DNA of 64,000 nt from Paenarthrobacter nicotinovorans. GTDB lineage: Bacteria; Actinomycetota; Actinomycetes; Actinomycetales; Micrococcaceae. The translations under genes were made by a program, and so were the position numbers. Location: assembly GCF_007670255.1 (NCBI RefSeq), contig NZ_SZVS01000001.1, positions 372,001 to 436,000 of the forward strand, written 5' to 3'. Under the pieces are notes generated by a model, which was given only the letters and a program-made list of their open reading frames with translations, did not search any database and was not told where the DNA came from. The stretch's first letter is position 1. The number at the start of each line of letters is the position of its first letter. Shown here piece after piece: positions 20,663 through 29,699 of the stretch.

Positions 20663-22299
20663 TGGTGTTTCCTTCCGGACGATTTCCTGCAGTTTACAAG
20701 TCTGCCATGCCTGTGCCGTGAGATTCGTTCCAAAGCCACCACTACGACTGTGTGCAGGGCCATGACGCGTGCCATAAACGGCCGCGGATGCAGCAGCATC
20801 CAGACTGCAGTGATGGTAACCACTGAGCCGAGCATCATGGACGCAATTCCGGCCGGCCCGTCGGCCCACGGCAGTGCCGCCCCGGGCAGGCCCGCGAAAT
20901 ACCTGGCCACGCCCGCAACCGCCGCCGCGCATCCACCGGCGACTGCCACGGGCACCACCGCCAACCAGGGCGCCAACGCGGCCAGTGGAACAGCGATCGT
21001 ACCGAGAATGGTCACTGGGGCCACCAAAGGACCGGCCACTACATTGGCGATGAATGCATACGGGGTGAATTGCGGCTGAAGTGCCACGATGACGGGGCCA
21101 CACAGCAGCTGGGCGGACAAGGGAACGGCCACTCCGGCAGCAATCCACCTGGGAACGCGGGCAGGGATCCAGGACGCAATCCGACGGGCCAACAGCACGA
21201 TACCGAGAGTGGCCAGCACGGACAGGAGGAAACCCACGTTCGCAGCCATAGCCGGGTCAATAAGCAACAGGACCGCTGTGGCAACGCACAGGAATGTGAG
21301 GGACCGTCCACGAAGCCCGCCCGCCAGGGCGGCCAGACCTACGGCCCCCATGACGGCTGCACGCAAGACGCTCGGATCAGGGCCGACCATGACCACGAAG
21401 CCCGCCAGTCCGCAAGCAGCCACGGCTCCCGCCGCGGGGCGGGGTAGCCTGAACGTTCGGGCCATCACTATGAACCCTCCAAGGACAAGACTGCAGTTGG
21501 CGCCGCTCACGGCTGTCAAATGGGTCATACCGGTGGTCTTCATATCGGTACCGAGGCTCTCCGGCAGCGCGCTGGTATCTCCCGTAACCATCCCCGGCAA
21601 AAGCCCGGCTGCGTCAGCAGGCAACCATTGTGTGGCGCTGCCAAACGCTTGCTTAAGCTGTCCTGCCGATTGGCGGACATCGAACTGTGAGCGGATCACG
21701 ACGGGTCCGGACGACGCCGACAGAATAGCTGCTTCTGTTTGCCCCTCCCGCACTTCCTTCAGGATCCCGGTGGTTCTGACAAGTTGGCCGGGTTGCACCT
21801 CCTTCCACGAATCGCCTCCGGTCACCACGACCTCGGCGGCTCCCCGCGTCACTGTGCCCTTGGCGGTGACCTCCTTCATGGTGGCCTCCACTGTCCATCT
21901 GGATGCACCTGTATGACCCGGCACGCTCGCTTCCTTCGGGCTTCCAGTGATCATGAGCTGGATGACCACTCCCTCTTTGCCCGCGACAGCCTCCGCCAGG
22001 GGTCCGGCCTCACGTTGGGTTGCAACGACCGCACAGTGGACTGCGACTGACGCGCCCATGAAACACGCTAGCGCAAAAGTGGCCTTCATTGTCCTCGCGC
22101 GGGCTCCGGCGGTTTGCAGCCGACGTCCACCGATCATCAGGACCGCTCCGGCGATCGCCAGGATCCCTGCCGTTATCCAAGACCAAAGTGCGCCATTGAA
22201 GCTGCCCACAAGCGCCGCACCCCAGGAGATGACGACGGCGGGCACCAGCCTGAGATCCGATCGCTTGGCTGGCCCTGTTTCCGCCTTGGCATCAGCCAC
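20581..22299 (-). CDS. comEC: ComEC/Rec2-type DNA channel protein without beta-lactamase domain
   Basis: ComEC forms the inner-membrane channel for single-stranded DNA uptake. This 572-residue version has an N-terminal DUF4131-like part, then the Competence domain with many membrane helices (LTAVSGANCSLVLGG is the family signature near residue 260). The C-terminal metallo-beta-lactamase domain of Bacillus ComEC, proposed to degrade the non-transported strand, is missing. The protein ends with a basic tail and overlaps holA by 82 bases, so no room is left for it. GTG at 22299 overlaps the comEA stop by eight bases. Natural competence cannot be claimed from this alone. Confidence 0.88.
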   Translation of the reverse strand: MADAKAETGPAKRSDLRLVPAVVISWGAALVGSFNGALWSWITAGILAIAGAVLMIGGRRLQTAGARARTMKATFALACFMGASVAVHCAVVATQREAGPLAEAVAGKEGVVIQLMITGSPKEASVPGHTGASRWTVEATMKEVTAKGTVTRGAAEVVVTGGDSWKEVQPGQLVRTTGILKEVREGQTEAAILSASSGPVVIRSQFDVRQSAGQLKQAFGSATQWLPADAAGLLPGMVTGDTSALPESLGTDMKTTGMTHLTAVSGANCSLVLGGFIVMARTFRLPRPAAGAVAACGLAGFVVMVGPDPSVLRAAVMGAVGLAALAGGLRGRSLTFLCVATAVLLLIDPAMAANVGFLLSVLATLGIVLLARRIASWIPARVPRWIAAGVAVPLSAQLLCGPVIVALQPQFTPYAFIANVVAGPLVAPVTILGTIAVPLAALAPWLAVVPVAVAGGCAAAVAGVARYFAGLPGAALPWADGPAGIASMMLGSVVTITAVWMLLHPRPFMARVMALHTVVVVALERISRHRHGRLVNCRKSSGRKHQWLLPKTPGPRTPRRTTSPGGTRRRPP

Positions 22300-23176
22300 C
22301 TTGCACCGTCACAAGGTCCTTGAGTGACTCCATGAGCTTGGGTCCGATTCCATCCACGGCATCAAGTTCGTCCACGGACGTGAACGCTCCGTGCTCCTTG
22401 CGCCAATCCACAATGCGTTGCGCTGTAACCGGCCCTACCCGCGGCAATGTCCCGAGTTCCTCCAATGACGCCGTGTTGATATTGATCTTGGCGCCAGCCG
22501 CCGCTGCTGGACCAGCTATACCGCTGGCGTTCCCGGTGCCGGCCTGGGAGGACGCCGCCGGCGGGGGTGCCTCTCCCACCGTGGGGACATACAGCTTGGT
22601 TCCGTCCGTGAGCACTTCGGCGAGGTTGAGGGCGGCCAGCTCGGCATTCGGCGCCGCCCCACCGGCGGCACTGATGGCCTGGAACACCCGGCTCCCCTGC
22701 GGCAATGAGACCACCCCGGGCTTGCCCACTGCACCGGCCACATGGACAACGACCACCCCTGCTCCCCCTTCCGGGGCCGCAGGCAAAGAGTCCGGGGAGT
22801 CAGTCACTTCCGCTCTTGTGGTGGTACCCGGGCTGGTCGGACCTGTCGATGCCCCAACCTCGCTTAACGGCTCCGAGGTTGCTTGTCCGTCTGCGAGCTG
22901 CCAGAAGTGCCAAGCTACGAGTGAAGCACCCACCACGGCAAGGAGCGCAGCAACCCTCCAGGATGTGCGCCACCGCAGCCGGGTTCCAGGCTGACTATGG
23001 TCCGCTCCCCCTGCCAACAGCGAGTCCAAATCGCCTGTGGCTGCCTCGGGATAAGCGGCATCAGCCAGGTCCAACAACGGTTGACCGCCGCCGTCAGGGA
23101 TCATTCGGGAGGCAAACCGCTCCCGCGCGGCCCGCGCTGCGGCGTCTGGGGATACGTCGCGGTTCCAGCGTGGCAT
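22292..23176 (-). CDS. comEA: ComEA-like DNA-binding protein
   Basis: ComEA binds incoming double-stranded DNA outside the membrane and hands it to ComEC. The 294-residue protein has a cytoplasmic N-terminus, one membrane helix at about 74-92, a Ser/Thr/Pro linker, and a SLBB domain (VVVVHVAGAVGKPGVVSLP onward). A helix-hairpin-helix pair at about 231-292 includes ININTASLEELGTLPRVG and GIGPKLMESL. The ATG at 23176 was kept because it gives the usual layout. It begins the comEA-comEC-holA operon. I see nothing notable in the 128 bases upstream. Confidence 0.92.
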   Translation of the reverse strand: MPRWNRDVSPDAAARAARERFASRMIPDGGGQPLLDLADAAYPEAATGDLDSLLAGGADHSQPGTRLRWRTSWRVAALLAVVGASLVAWHFWQLADGQATSEPLSEVGASTGPTSPGTTTRAEVTDSPDSLPAAPEGGAGVVVVHVAGAVGKPGVVSLPQGSRVFQAISAAGGAAPNAELAALNLAEVLTDGTKLYVPTVGEAPPPAASSQAGTGNASGIAGPAAAAGAKININTASLEELGTLPRVGPVTAQRIVDWRKEHGAFTSVDELDAVDGIGPKLMESLKDLVTVQGG

Positions 23177-23304
23177 GAACCGAGCCTACGGCCGGTTACC
23201 CGGCCCCGCCGCGCGGTTTCAGCGCTATGTGGATAACCGGAACAGAGCACGGCTCCCGCAGCACTCCACACGCAGAAGATTCGGCGGAAAGTTTTGCCGC
23301 AACG

Positions 23305-24288
23305 TCACCCCGCCGGTGTGCTGCTCTCCCCCACGATAACCGCGAGAACTCCAAGCCCGGCATGCGCGGCCAGGACGGCGGGCAAGGCACTGATCTGCGG
23401 CGCCGGGCAATCCGGGCAGCTTTCGTTCAACCGCGCAGCCAGGGCTTCGGCCTCGATCTGGTTGCCGAAATGGTGGACCGCCAAGCGTTGTTGGCCTGCC
23501 GGGCGGGAGGCAACGTCCGCAGCAACGATCTCCTCGAGACGGGCTATGGCGCGCACAGCGGAACGCACCTTCTCGAGCGGCACGATCTTGCCGCCGTCGA
23601 CCGCCAATATCGGCTTGATGGCCAGCACCGTACCCAAGAGCGACGCAGCCGCGCCGATACGCCCACCCCGACGCAGCTGCTCCAGGCTGGGGACGTAGAA
23701 ATACACCTTGGTACGTTCCATCCGCTGTTCGGCGAAACCCCGGACCTCGGCAGACCCTCGACCGTCCGCCGCGGCAACGACAGCGCTTTGAACGCCCATC
23801 CCCAGAGCCATGCCTACTGTTCGGGAATCAACGACCTCCACGGGAATCGTCACGCGGGCAGCAGCGAGGCGGGCGGCGTCGGCGGTTCCGGAAAGGTCAG
23901 ACGAGATATGGATGGACACTACGGCTTCAAATCCACGCCGCTGGGCGGCCAGGTACGCCTGCTCAAATTGCCCGGGTGATGGCCGGGATGTCTTTACCGA
24001 GGCGCCGGAAGCGAGTGCCAACGACAACGTCTGAGTGATGTCGTCTTCACCTTCGCCGTAAATTTCATTCCCCACCATCACGGGCATGGGCACAACGGCC
24101 AAACGACCGTCGGCCGTAAAGGCAGAAACCCAGTCAGCGGGCAGTGCGGCGGCCGAATCGGTGACCACGGCAGTCTTGACGACGGCGGCGAGTGGCTCGT
24201 CAGCGACAGGAACCGGCGCCGCTGGTTGCCGGAGGCGCGCCACCCTTTCCTTGAGCCACATCCAGGCGGGTGGTTCTCGCTCAGGCAC
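23305..24288 (-). CDS. DegV family fatty-acid-binding protein
   Basis: DegV proteins bind fatty acids and, as FakB, present them to a kinase (FakA) for phospholipid synthesis. The 327-residue protein has VVTDSAAALP, TSRPSPGQFEQAY, VSIHISSDLSGT and VVDSRTVGMALGMGV, all family hallmarks, plus the C-terminal domain with LRRGGRIGAAASLLGT. No FakA gene is in the window. The GTG start at 24288 follows TTTGGAGGTTGC, a strong ribosome binding site. The first 35 residues are a basic extension of unknown role. Confidence 0.92.
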   Translation of the reverse strand: MPEREPPAWMWLKERVARLRQPAAPVPVADEPLAAVVKTAVVTDSAAALPADWVSAFTADGRLAVVPMPVMVGNEIYGEGEDDITQTLSLALASGASVKTSRPSPGQFEQAYLAAQRRGFEAVVSIHISSDLSGTADAARLAAARVTIPVEVVDSRTVGMALGMGVQSAVVAAADGRGSAEVRGFAEQRMERTKVYFYVPSLEQLRRGGRIGAAASLLGTVLAIKPILAVDGGKIVPLEKVRSAVRAIARLEEIVAADVASRPAGQQRLAVHHFGNQIEAEALAARLNESCPDCPAPQISALPAVLAAHAGLGVLAVIVGESSTPAG

Positions 24289-24310
24289 GCAACCTCCAAA
24301 GATGATGGCC

Positions 24311-24335
24311 GGCCGCCGGCACAGTGCCGGCGGCC
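24311..24335 (-). terminator. GC-rich hairpin after leuS
   Basis: A 12-bp perfect inverted repeat (24311-24322 with 24324-24335) is centred on one base, 12 bases after the leuS stop. No U-run follows, so if it terminates transcription it does so without the classic tail, as is common in actinobacteria. Confidence 0.55.
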
Positions 24336-24347
24336 GCGCAATCCCTG

Positions 24348-26876
24348 CTAGGCAGGAACGATGTTCACCAGTTTAGGTGCCCGCACGATCACGGTGCGGA
24401 TGCCACGGCCGTCCAGGGCGCGCTGAACGTTCTCCGAAGCCAAGGCGAGCTCCCGGAGCTCGTCTTCGGCGACGTCAGGAGACACTTCCAGACGATCACG
24501 GACCTTACCTTGGACCTGGACCACGGCAGTGACGGTGTCCTGGACCAACAGGGCTTCGTCATGGGTGGGCCAGCCGGCGTTTGCCACGGATGCCGGGTGT
24601 CCAAGCGCGCTCCAGAGGTCCTCAGCGGTGTACGGAGCGAAGAGGCTCAGGATGACGGCAACGGCTTCGACTGCCTCGCGGACGGCGGGGTCCGCTGCGC
24701 CTGCACCGGAGTCAATGGTCTTGCGGGTGGCGTTGACCAACTCCATGAGGCGTGCCACAACGACGTTGAACTTGTTGTTGTCCAGGAGCTCGGCAGCGTC
24801 GGCAATGGTCTTGTGGGTCACCGTGCGCAGGGCACGGTCGCCCGTGGCCGGGTCGACACCGGGCTCGCTGCTGACGTCCTGGCCAAGGCGCCAGGCACGG
24901 GCCAGGAACTTGGCCGAACCCGACGGCGATACGTCCGCCCAGTCGACGTCGTCTTCCGGTGGGGAGGCAAAGACCATCGTGAGGCGGACGGCGTCGACGC
25001 CGAATTTGTCCAGCTGCTCACCGAGGTCCACGCCGTTGCCGAGGGACTTGCTCATGGCTTTGCCGCCGTTGAGCACCTGCCCTTGGTTCAGGAGCGCCGA
25101 GAACGGTTCGTTGGCCTCGATCAGTCCGATGTCCTTGATGACCTTGGTGAAGAACCGGGCATACAGCAAGTGCAGGATGGCGTGCTCCACGCCGCCCACG
25201 TACTGGCCCACGGGCATCCAGTCATTGATCTTCTCAGGATCAAAGGGGCCCTCGGTGTACTGGGGCGATACAAAGCGCAGGAAGTACCAGGAGGAGTCCA
25301 CGAAGGTGTCCATGGTGTCCGTGTCGCGCTGGGCAGCACGTCCACAGCTGGGGCATTCAACGTTGACCCACTCGACGGCGGCGGCCAGCGGGGAGGTCCC
25401 CTTCGGGGCCAGCGCTTCGCCACGCAGGTTGTCGGGAAGCCGGACCGGCAGCTGGTCATCGGGCACGGGTACTTCGCCGCATTCACCACAGTGGATGATC
25501 GGGATGGGGGTGCCCCAGAAACGCTGACGGCTCAGCAGCCAGTCACGCAGCCGGAAGTTGACGAACTTTTCGCCGGTTCCGAGCTTTTCCAGGATCTGGA
25601 TGGCTGCCGGGATGGCTTCGGCCTTGGACAGTCCGTCCAGCTCGCCGGAGTTGATGAGCGTGCCTTCGCCAGCGGTAGCCACACCGGTCTCGGCCGGGTT
25701 CTCGTCGCCGGTTTCAAGCACAGGGCGTACGGGCAGGTCGAAGGCCTTGGCAAAGTCGAGGTCGCGCTGGTCGTGGGCGGGCACCGCCATGATGGCGCCG
25801 GTGCCGTAGTCGGCCAGCACGTAGTCCGCGGCCCACACCGGCAGCTTTTCACCGTTGAGCGGGTTGATGGCGTAGCGGCCGGTGAAGACGCCGGTTTTCT
25901 CGCGCTCGGTGGACTGACGTTCGATCTCCGAGAGGGCCTTGACCTTCTCGCGGTATGCCATCAGTTCGTCATGCTGCTCCGGGGTCACCAGATCCAGCGC
26001 CAGGTGCGCGTCAGCTGCGACGACGAAGAACGTTGCGCCGTAGAGGGTGTCGGGTCGCGTGGTGAAGACGGTGACTTCGCGCTCGGCCCGGTCTTCCGTA
26101 GCCTCGATGACGAAGCGCACGTGGGCACCTTCGGACCGGCCGATCCAGTTGCGCTGCATGGCCAGCACGCGCTCGGGCCAGTGGCCCTGCAGCTGGTCCA
26201 TATCTTCGAGCAGGCGGTCGGCGTAGTCAGTGATCTTGAAGTACCACTGGTTCAGGGACTTCTTGGTGACCGGCGTGCCACAGCGCTCACAGGCACCATT
26301 GACTACCTGCTCGTTGGCCAGGACGGTGAGGTCCTTGGGGCACCAGTTGACCGGGGAGTCCTTGCGGTAGGCCAGGCCACGCTCGTAGAAGCGCTTGAAC
26401 AACCACTGGGTCCACCGGTAGTACTCGGGGTCCGAGGTGTGGATGCGGCGCGACCAGTCAGCCGAGATGGCGTAGCGCTTGAACGATGCCGCCTGGGTGT
26501 CGATGTTGGCATAGGTCCACTCGCTGGGGTGGGCGTTGCGCTTGATGGCTGCGTTCTCGGCGGGCAGGCCGAAAGAGTCCCAGCCGATGGGGTGCAGGAC
26601 GTCGAAGCCCTTCTGGCGCAGGTAACGTGCGACGACGTCACCCATCGCAAACGCTTCGGCGTGACCCATGTGAAGGTCACCGGAAGGGTAGGGGAACATG
26701 TCCAGGACATAGCGGCGTTCGCGCGAGCCGTCGTCGGCAGGCGTGAAGACTTTGAGGTCCTCCCAGACCTGCGGCCACTTGGCTTCCATCGCAGCGAAGC
26801 TGTAGACGCCTTCTTCAGGCGCTTCGGCTGCGGCTGTCTGTGCTGTTCCGGTCTCTGTCTCCGGCTGAACGCTCAC
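24348..26876 (-). CDS. leuS: leucyl-tRNA synthetase
   Basis: It charges tRNA-Leu. From GTG at 26876 the protein has 842 residues, right for a bacterial LeuRS. It has the HIGH motif as HMGH (69-72), the CP1 editing domain with [14 protein letters not shown], and the KMSKS loop as AMSKS (607-611). A zinc-like CxxC pair lies in the GECGEVP and CPSCGRA regions. I chose 26876 because AGAGGG precedes it; a longer TTG-started frame would run into the upstream terminator hairpin. A leucine leader peptide and intrinsic terminator precede the gene, pointing to attenuation. Confidence 0.96.
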   Translation of the reverse strand: MSVQPETETGTAQTAAAEAPEEGVYSFAAMEAKWPQVWEDLKVFTPADDGSRERRYVLDMFPYPSGDLHMGHAEAFAMGDVVARYLRQKGFDVLHPIGWDSFGLPAENAAIKRNAHPSEWTYANIDTQAASFKRYAISADWSRRIHTSDPEYYRWTQWLFKRFYERGLAYRKDSPVNWCPKDLTVLANEQVVNGACERCGTPVTKKSLNQWYFKITDYADRLLEDMDQLQGHWPERVLAMQRNWIGRSEGAHVRFVIEATEDRAEREVTVFTTRPDTLYGATFFVVAADAHLALDLVTPEQHDELMAYREKVKALSEIERQSTEREKTGVFTGRYAINPLNGEKLPVWAADYVLADYGTGAIMAVPAHDQRDLDFAKAFDLPVRPVLETGDENPAETGVATAGEGTLINSGELDGLSKAEAIPAAIQILEKLGTGEKFVNFRLRDWLLSRQRFWGTPIPIIHCGECGEVPVPDDQLPVRLPDNLRGEALAPKGTSPLAAAVEWVNVECPSCGRAAQRDTDTMDTFVDSSWYFLRFVSPQYTEGPFDPEKINDWMPVGQYVGGVEHAILHLLYARFFTKVIKDIGLIEANEPFSALLNQGQVLNGGKAMSKSLGNGVDLGEQLDKFGVDAVRLTMVFASPPEDDVDWADVSPSGSAKFLARAWRLGQDVSSEPGVDPATGDRALRTVTHKTIADAAELLDNNKFNVVVARLMELVNATRKTIDSGAGAADPAVREAVEAVAVILSLFAPYTAEDLWSALGHPASVANAGWPTHDEALLVQDTVTAVVQVQGKVRDRLEVSPDVAEDELRELALASENVQRALDGRGIRTVIVRAPKLVNIVPA

Positions 26877-26940
26877 TGCTGCCCTCTTCTGTTCTTCGAT
26901 GGCGGTATTGCCTCCTGCTGCGGCCCGGAATGCCCCGGAC

Positions 26941-26969
26941 ACACAAAAGCCCCTCAACAATGGAGGGGC
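26941..26969 (-). terminator. attenuator-type terminator before leuS
   Basis: On the minus strand GCCCCTC (26969-26963) and GAGGGGC (26955-26949) form a perfect 7-bp stem with a 7-base loop, followed at once by TTTTGTGT. It lies 28 bases after the leader peptide stop and 64 bases before the leuS start, in the sense direction, so it would stop transcripts before leuS unless prevented. Confidence 0.8.
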
Positions 26970-26970
26970 G

Positions 26971-26997
26971 GCCGCACGGCTGATAAAGCCGGGCGGC
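26971..26997 (-). promoter_or_regulatory. leuS leader hairpin next to the leader stop codon
   Basis: GCCGC (26997-26993) pairs with GCGGC (26975-26971), and inside it GGCT pairs with AGCC around a TTATC loop, with a 2x2 internal loop. The base of the hairpin overlaps the last base of the leader peptide stop codon. A ribosome waiting at the leucine codons should disturb it. How it connects to the terminator just downstream is not clear by eye. Confidence 0.55.
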
Positions 26998-27023
26998 TAG
27001 CTAAGCAGAAGGATCGCACGCAT
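26997..27023 (-). CDS. leuS leader peptide
   Basis: The frame reads MRAILLLS then TAG; codons 5-7 are CTT CTG CTT. It lies 120 bases before leuS, directly before a hairpin and an intrinsic terminator, the standard layout of a transcription attenuator. The -10 hexamer TATTGT ends six bases before the ATG, so the transcript would start at or very near the A of the ATG, giving a leaderless leader peptide; leaderless translation is common in actinobacteria. No T-box signature (GGGUGGNACCGCG) is present. Function is inferred from layout. Confidence 0.75.
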   Translation of the reverse strand: MRAILLLS

Positions 27024-27029
27024 AGATCT

Positions 27030-27035
27030 ACAATA
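27030..27035 (-). promoter_or_regulatory. -10 element of the leuS leader transcript
   Basis: TATTGT on the minus strand, two mismatches from TATAAT. Standard spacing puts +1 at 27023, the first base of the leader peptide. The -35 region is poor. Confidence 0.45.
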
Positions 27036-27090
27036 GCGCACGATCCCCCAGCCCAGTCGCATCGAGCGGCTTAGGGAAGGCCGGCTGACT

Positions 27091-27171
27091 GACGCCGCGC
27101 CGTTATGGGGGCCCGGGAGCGGCTTCGGGCGTCCGCGAAGCGGGCGGGGCCCCCATAACGGCTAAGGCGTC
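27091..27171. repeat. 81-bp intergenic inverted repeat after glpK
   Basis: A 16-bp stem (27099-27114 with 27147-27162) is flanked by a 2x3 internal loop and a further 6-bp outer stem (27091-27096 with 27166-27171). A smaller GCTTCG/CGAAGC hairpin lies inside. It begins 12 bases after the glpK stop and may act as its terminator, but lacks a U-run. Its CGTTATGGGGGCCC arm has the same TTATGG/CCATAA feature as the repeat after pyrF. Confidence 0.75.
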
Positions 27172-27183
27172 GGGTTGCCGACC

Positions 27184-28698
27184 TTACTTAACGTCCTCGT
27201 CGACCCAGTCCATGGACTTGGTGACTGCCTTCTTCCACAGGCGCAGCTGGCGTTCCTGCTCCTCCGCCGGCAGCTGCGGCTCCCAGCGCTTGTCCTCGTT
27301 CCAGTTGGCGCTGAGCTCGCCCAGGTCCTTCCAGAATCCAACAGCGAGTCCAGCGGCGTAGGCAGCACCGAGCGCCGTGGTTTCCACGACCTTCGGGCGA
27401 ACCACGGGCACACCGAGGATGTCGGCCTGGAACTGCATCAGTGCCTCGTTGGCGACCATGCCGCCGTCGACCTTCAACTCGGTGAGCGGAACGCCCGAGT
27501 CGGCGTTGACGGCGTCAAGTACCTCGCGGGTCTGGAACGCGGTGGCTTCCAGGGCGGCACGGGCAATGTGGCCCTTGTTGGCGAACCGCGTAAGGCCCAC
27601 GATTGCGCCGCGGGCGTCGGCGCGCCAGTACGGGGCGAAGAGGCCGGAGAAGGCGGGGACGATGTAGACGCCACCGTTGTCTTCCACAGCAGCGGCGAGT
27701 TGCTCGACTTCCGGGGCGGAACTGATCATGCCCAGGTTGTCGCGCAGCCACTGGATAAGCGAACCCGTCACGGCGATGGAGCCTTCAAGGGCGTAGTGCG
27801 GCTTCTCGTCTCCCAGCTTGTAGCCAAGGGTGGTGAGGAGGCCGTTCTTGGAGTGGACGATTTCCTCGCCGGTGTTGAAGATCAGGAAGCATCCGGTGCC
27901 GTAGGTGTTCTTCGCTTCGCCGGGCTGGAAAGCGGCTTGGCCGAAGGTTGCGGCCTGCTGGTCACCGAGGATGCCCGCAACAGGGGTCTCGCGCAGCAGC
28001 TGCGAGGTGTGGACCTGGCCATAAACCTCGGAGGAGGACTTGATGGTGGGCATCATGGATGCGGGGACACCGAAGATGTCCAGGATTTCCTGGTCCCATT
28101 GCAGGGTTTCAAGGTCCATGAAGAGGGTGCGCGAAGCGTTGGTGACGTCGGTGACGTGCACGCCGCCGTCGACACCGCCGGTCAGGTTCCAGAGGACCCA
28201 GGCGTCGGTGTTGCCGAAGAGGAGGTCGCCCGCTTCGGCTTTCTCGCGTGCACCGTCCACGTTGTCCAGGATCCACTTGATCTTGGTGCCGGAGAAGTAG
28301 GTGGCCAGGGGAAGGCCTACCTTCTGCTTGAAGCGCTCAAGGCCTCCATCCTGCGCCAACTGGTCGACGATCGGCTGCGTACGGGTGTCCTGCCACACAA
28401 TGGCGTTGTAGACAGCCTCGCCGGTGTTCTTGTCCCAGACCACTGCCGTTTCGCGTTGGTTGGTAATGCCGACGGCGGCAATGTCGTGCCGTGTCAGGTT
28501 CGCCTTTGACAGTGCCGAGGCAATGACTTCCCGGGTGTTGTTCCAGATTTCGGCCGGGTTGTGCTCAACCCAGCCGGCCTGGGGGAAGATCTGCTCGTGT
28601 TCCATCTGGCCGGTGGAGACAATGTTGCCCGAGTGGTCGAAAACGATGGCTCGCGAGCTGGTGGTGCCCTGGTCAATAGCGATGACGTATTGGTTCAT
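27184..28698 (-). CDS. glpK: glycerol kinase
   Basis: It phosphorylates glycerol to sn-glycerol 3-phosphate with ATP. The 504-residue protein has the FGGY-kinase layout: [14 protein letters not shown] at the N-terminus, [13 protein letters not shown], the mid-region [14 protein letters not shown], and [19 protein letters not shown] with [13 protein letters not shown] near the C-terminus. ATG at 28698 is preceded by AAGGACGTCACA. It follows glpF by 79 bases and is probably co-transcribed with it. A large inverted repeat follows the stop. Confidence 0.98.
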   Translation of the reverse strand: MNQYVIAIDQGTTSSRAIVFDHSGNIVSTGQMEHEQIFPQAGWVEHNPAEIWNNTREVIASALSKANLTRHDIAAVGITNQRETAVVWDKNTGEAVYNAIVWQDTRTQPIVDQLAQDGGLERFKQKVGLPLATYFSGTKIKWILDNVDGAREKAEAGDLLFGNTDAWVLWNLTGGVDGGVHVTDVTNASRTLFMDLETLQWDQEILDIFGVPASMMPTIKSSSEVYGQVHTSQLLRETPVAGILGDQQAATFGQAAFQPGEAKNTYGTGCFLIFNTGEEIVHSKNGLLTTLGYKLGDEKPHYALEGSIAVTGSLIQWLRDNLGMISSAPEVEQLAAAVEDNGGVYIVPAFSGLFAPYWRADARGAIVGLTRFANKGHIARAALEATAFQTREVLDAVNADSGVPLTELKVDGGMVANEALMQFQADILGVPVVRPKVVETTALGAAYAAGLAVGFWKDLGELSANWNEDKRWEPQLPAEEQERQLRLWKKAVTKSMDWVDEDVK

Positions 28699-28777
28699 TG
28701 TGACGTCCTTGTCTGTTCTTGTTAATTACTCGGTGGGATCTGTTGCGTGCGGATAAGAACGGTTGTTGCAGGCGGTG

Positions 28778-29530
28778 TCAGCCGGCAAGTGCAGGCATAA
28801 TGCCCGGTACCAAAAGGCCCACAAGCCCGGCCAAAGCGCCACCAACCAGGGGGCCTACAACCGGAACCCAGGAGTAGGCCCAGTCGCTGGAGCCTTTGCC
28901 CTTGATGGGAAGGACGGCGTGTGCGATACGCGGACCGAGGTCACGTGCGGGGTTGATGGCGTAGCCGGTCGGACCACCGAGGGACACACCGATACCTACG
29001 ACGAGCAGCGCTACAGCCAGCGGGCCGAGTCCCGAAGGGGTTCCGCCAAAGGTCAGGATCACGAACACCAGGACGAACGTGCCGATGATTTCGGTGATCA
29101 GGTTCCACGGGGTTGAACGGATGGCCGGTCCGGTGGAGAAGGTGCCCAGCTTGTTTGCTGCCAGGGGTTCTTCGTCGAAGTGCTGCTTGTAGGCGAGCCA
29201 GCAAACCACGGCGCCCAGGAACGCACCGAGGAGTTCACCACCGAAATACGTCAGGGTCGAGCCGAACGTGTCCGCCACGTCCGGCGCGTACTCTCCCTTG
29301 CCGTTGACCAACAGGCCCAACGTGACAGCCGGGTTCAGGTGCGCACCGGACTTTGCAGCCACGAAAACGCCCGCGAAGACCGCAATACCCCAGCCCCACG
29401 TCACCATCAAGAATCCAGCGTTGTTGCCCTTGGTGCCTTTGAGCGCAACGTTGGCCACAACACCGCAACCCAGCAGGGTCAGCATCATGGTTCCGAATAC
29501 TTCGGAAAGGAAAACTATTCCAAGAGACAT
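28778..29530 (-). CDS. glpF: glycerol uptake facilitator (MIP family)
   Basis: This is a membrane channel for glycerol entry by facilitated diffusion. The 250-residue protein has six hydrophobic helices and the two pore boxes as NPAVT (HLNPAVTLG) and NPARD (YAINPARDLGPRI). The Asp after the second NPAR box is a mark of glycerol-conducting aquaglyceroporins. GAGGAGTCAAAG just before ATG 29530 is a very good ribosome binding site. It pairs with glpK downstream; hairpins upstream separate it from glpD. Confidence 0.95.
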   Translation of the reverse strand: MSLGIVFLSEVFGTMMLTLLGCGVVANVALKGTKGNNAGFLMVTWGWGIAVFAGVFVAAKSGAHLNPAVTLGLLVNGKGEYAPDVADTFGSTLTYFGGELLGAFLGAVVCWLAYKQHFDEEPLAANKLGTFSTGPAIRSTPWNLITEIIGTFVLVFVILTFGGTPSGLGPLAVALLVVGIGVSLGGPTGYAINPARDLGPRIAHAVLPIKGKGSSDWAYSWVPVVGPLVGGALAGLVGLLVPGIMPALAG

Positions 29531-29556
29531 CTTTGACTCCTCTATTTTCTGTTGTC

Positions 29557-29614
29557 AGCCTCCTCGCGGGTGAAGAGGCTGTTGGGACGGTTCCGTTGTC
29601 TCCGGAACCGTCCC
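29557..29614 (-). terminator. tandem hairpins between glpD and glpF
   Basis: One hairpin (29557-29562 with 29575-29580, extended by two pairs past a mismatch) lies next to a perfect 12-bp hairpin (29584-29595 with 29603-29614). They follow the glpD stop by about 85 bases and precede glpF. They could end glpD transcripts or shape the ratio of glpD to glpF-glpK message. Confidence 0.6.
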
Positions 29615-29699
29615 GGTGTGGTGGTCCCCTATCAGGCCCACCTACCCCCATTCCGCCCCTGCCGCGTGGTGGGACGGTCAAGCTGTTTTCGGTGCCGGG

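Noticed and set aside
26877..26960. Longer LeuRS starting at TTG 26960
   Set aside because: The start would lie in the terminator loop with no ribosome binding site, and the extra residues are not LeuRS-like.
26877..27023. T-box riboswitch before leuS
   Set aside because: The conserved T-box GGGUGGNACCGCG sequence and stem I features are absent. A leader peptide explains the terminator better.
24324..27074. A 900-codon open frame antisense to leuS
   Set aside because: It follows the third-position GC pattern of leuS on the other strand, has no recognisable domain and no ribosome binding site. It is a shadow frame.
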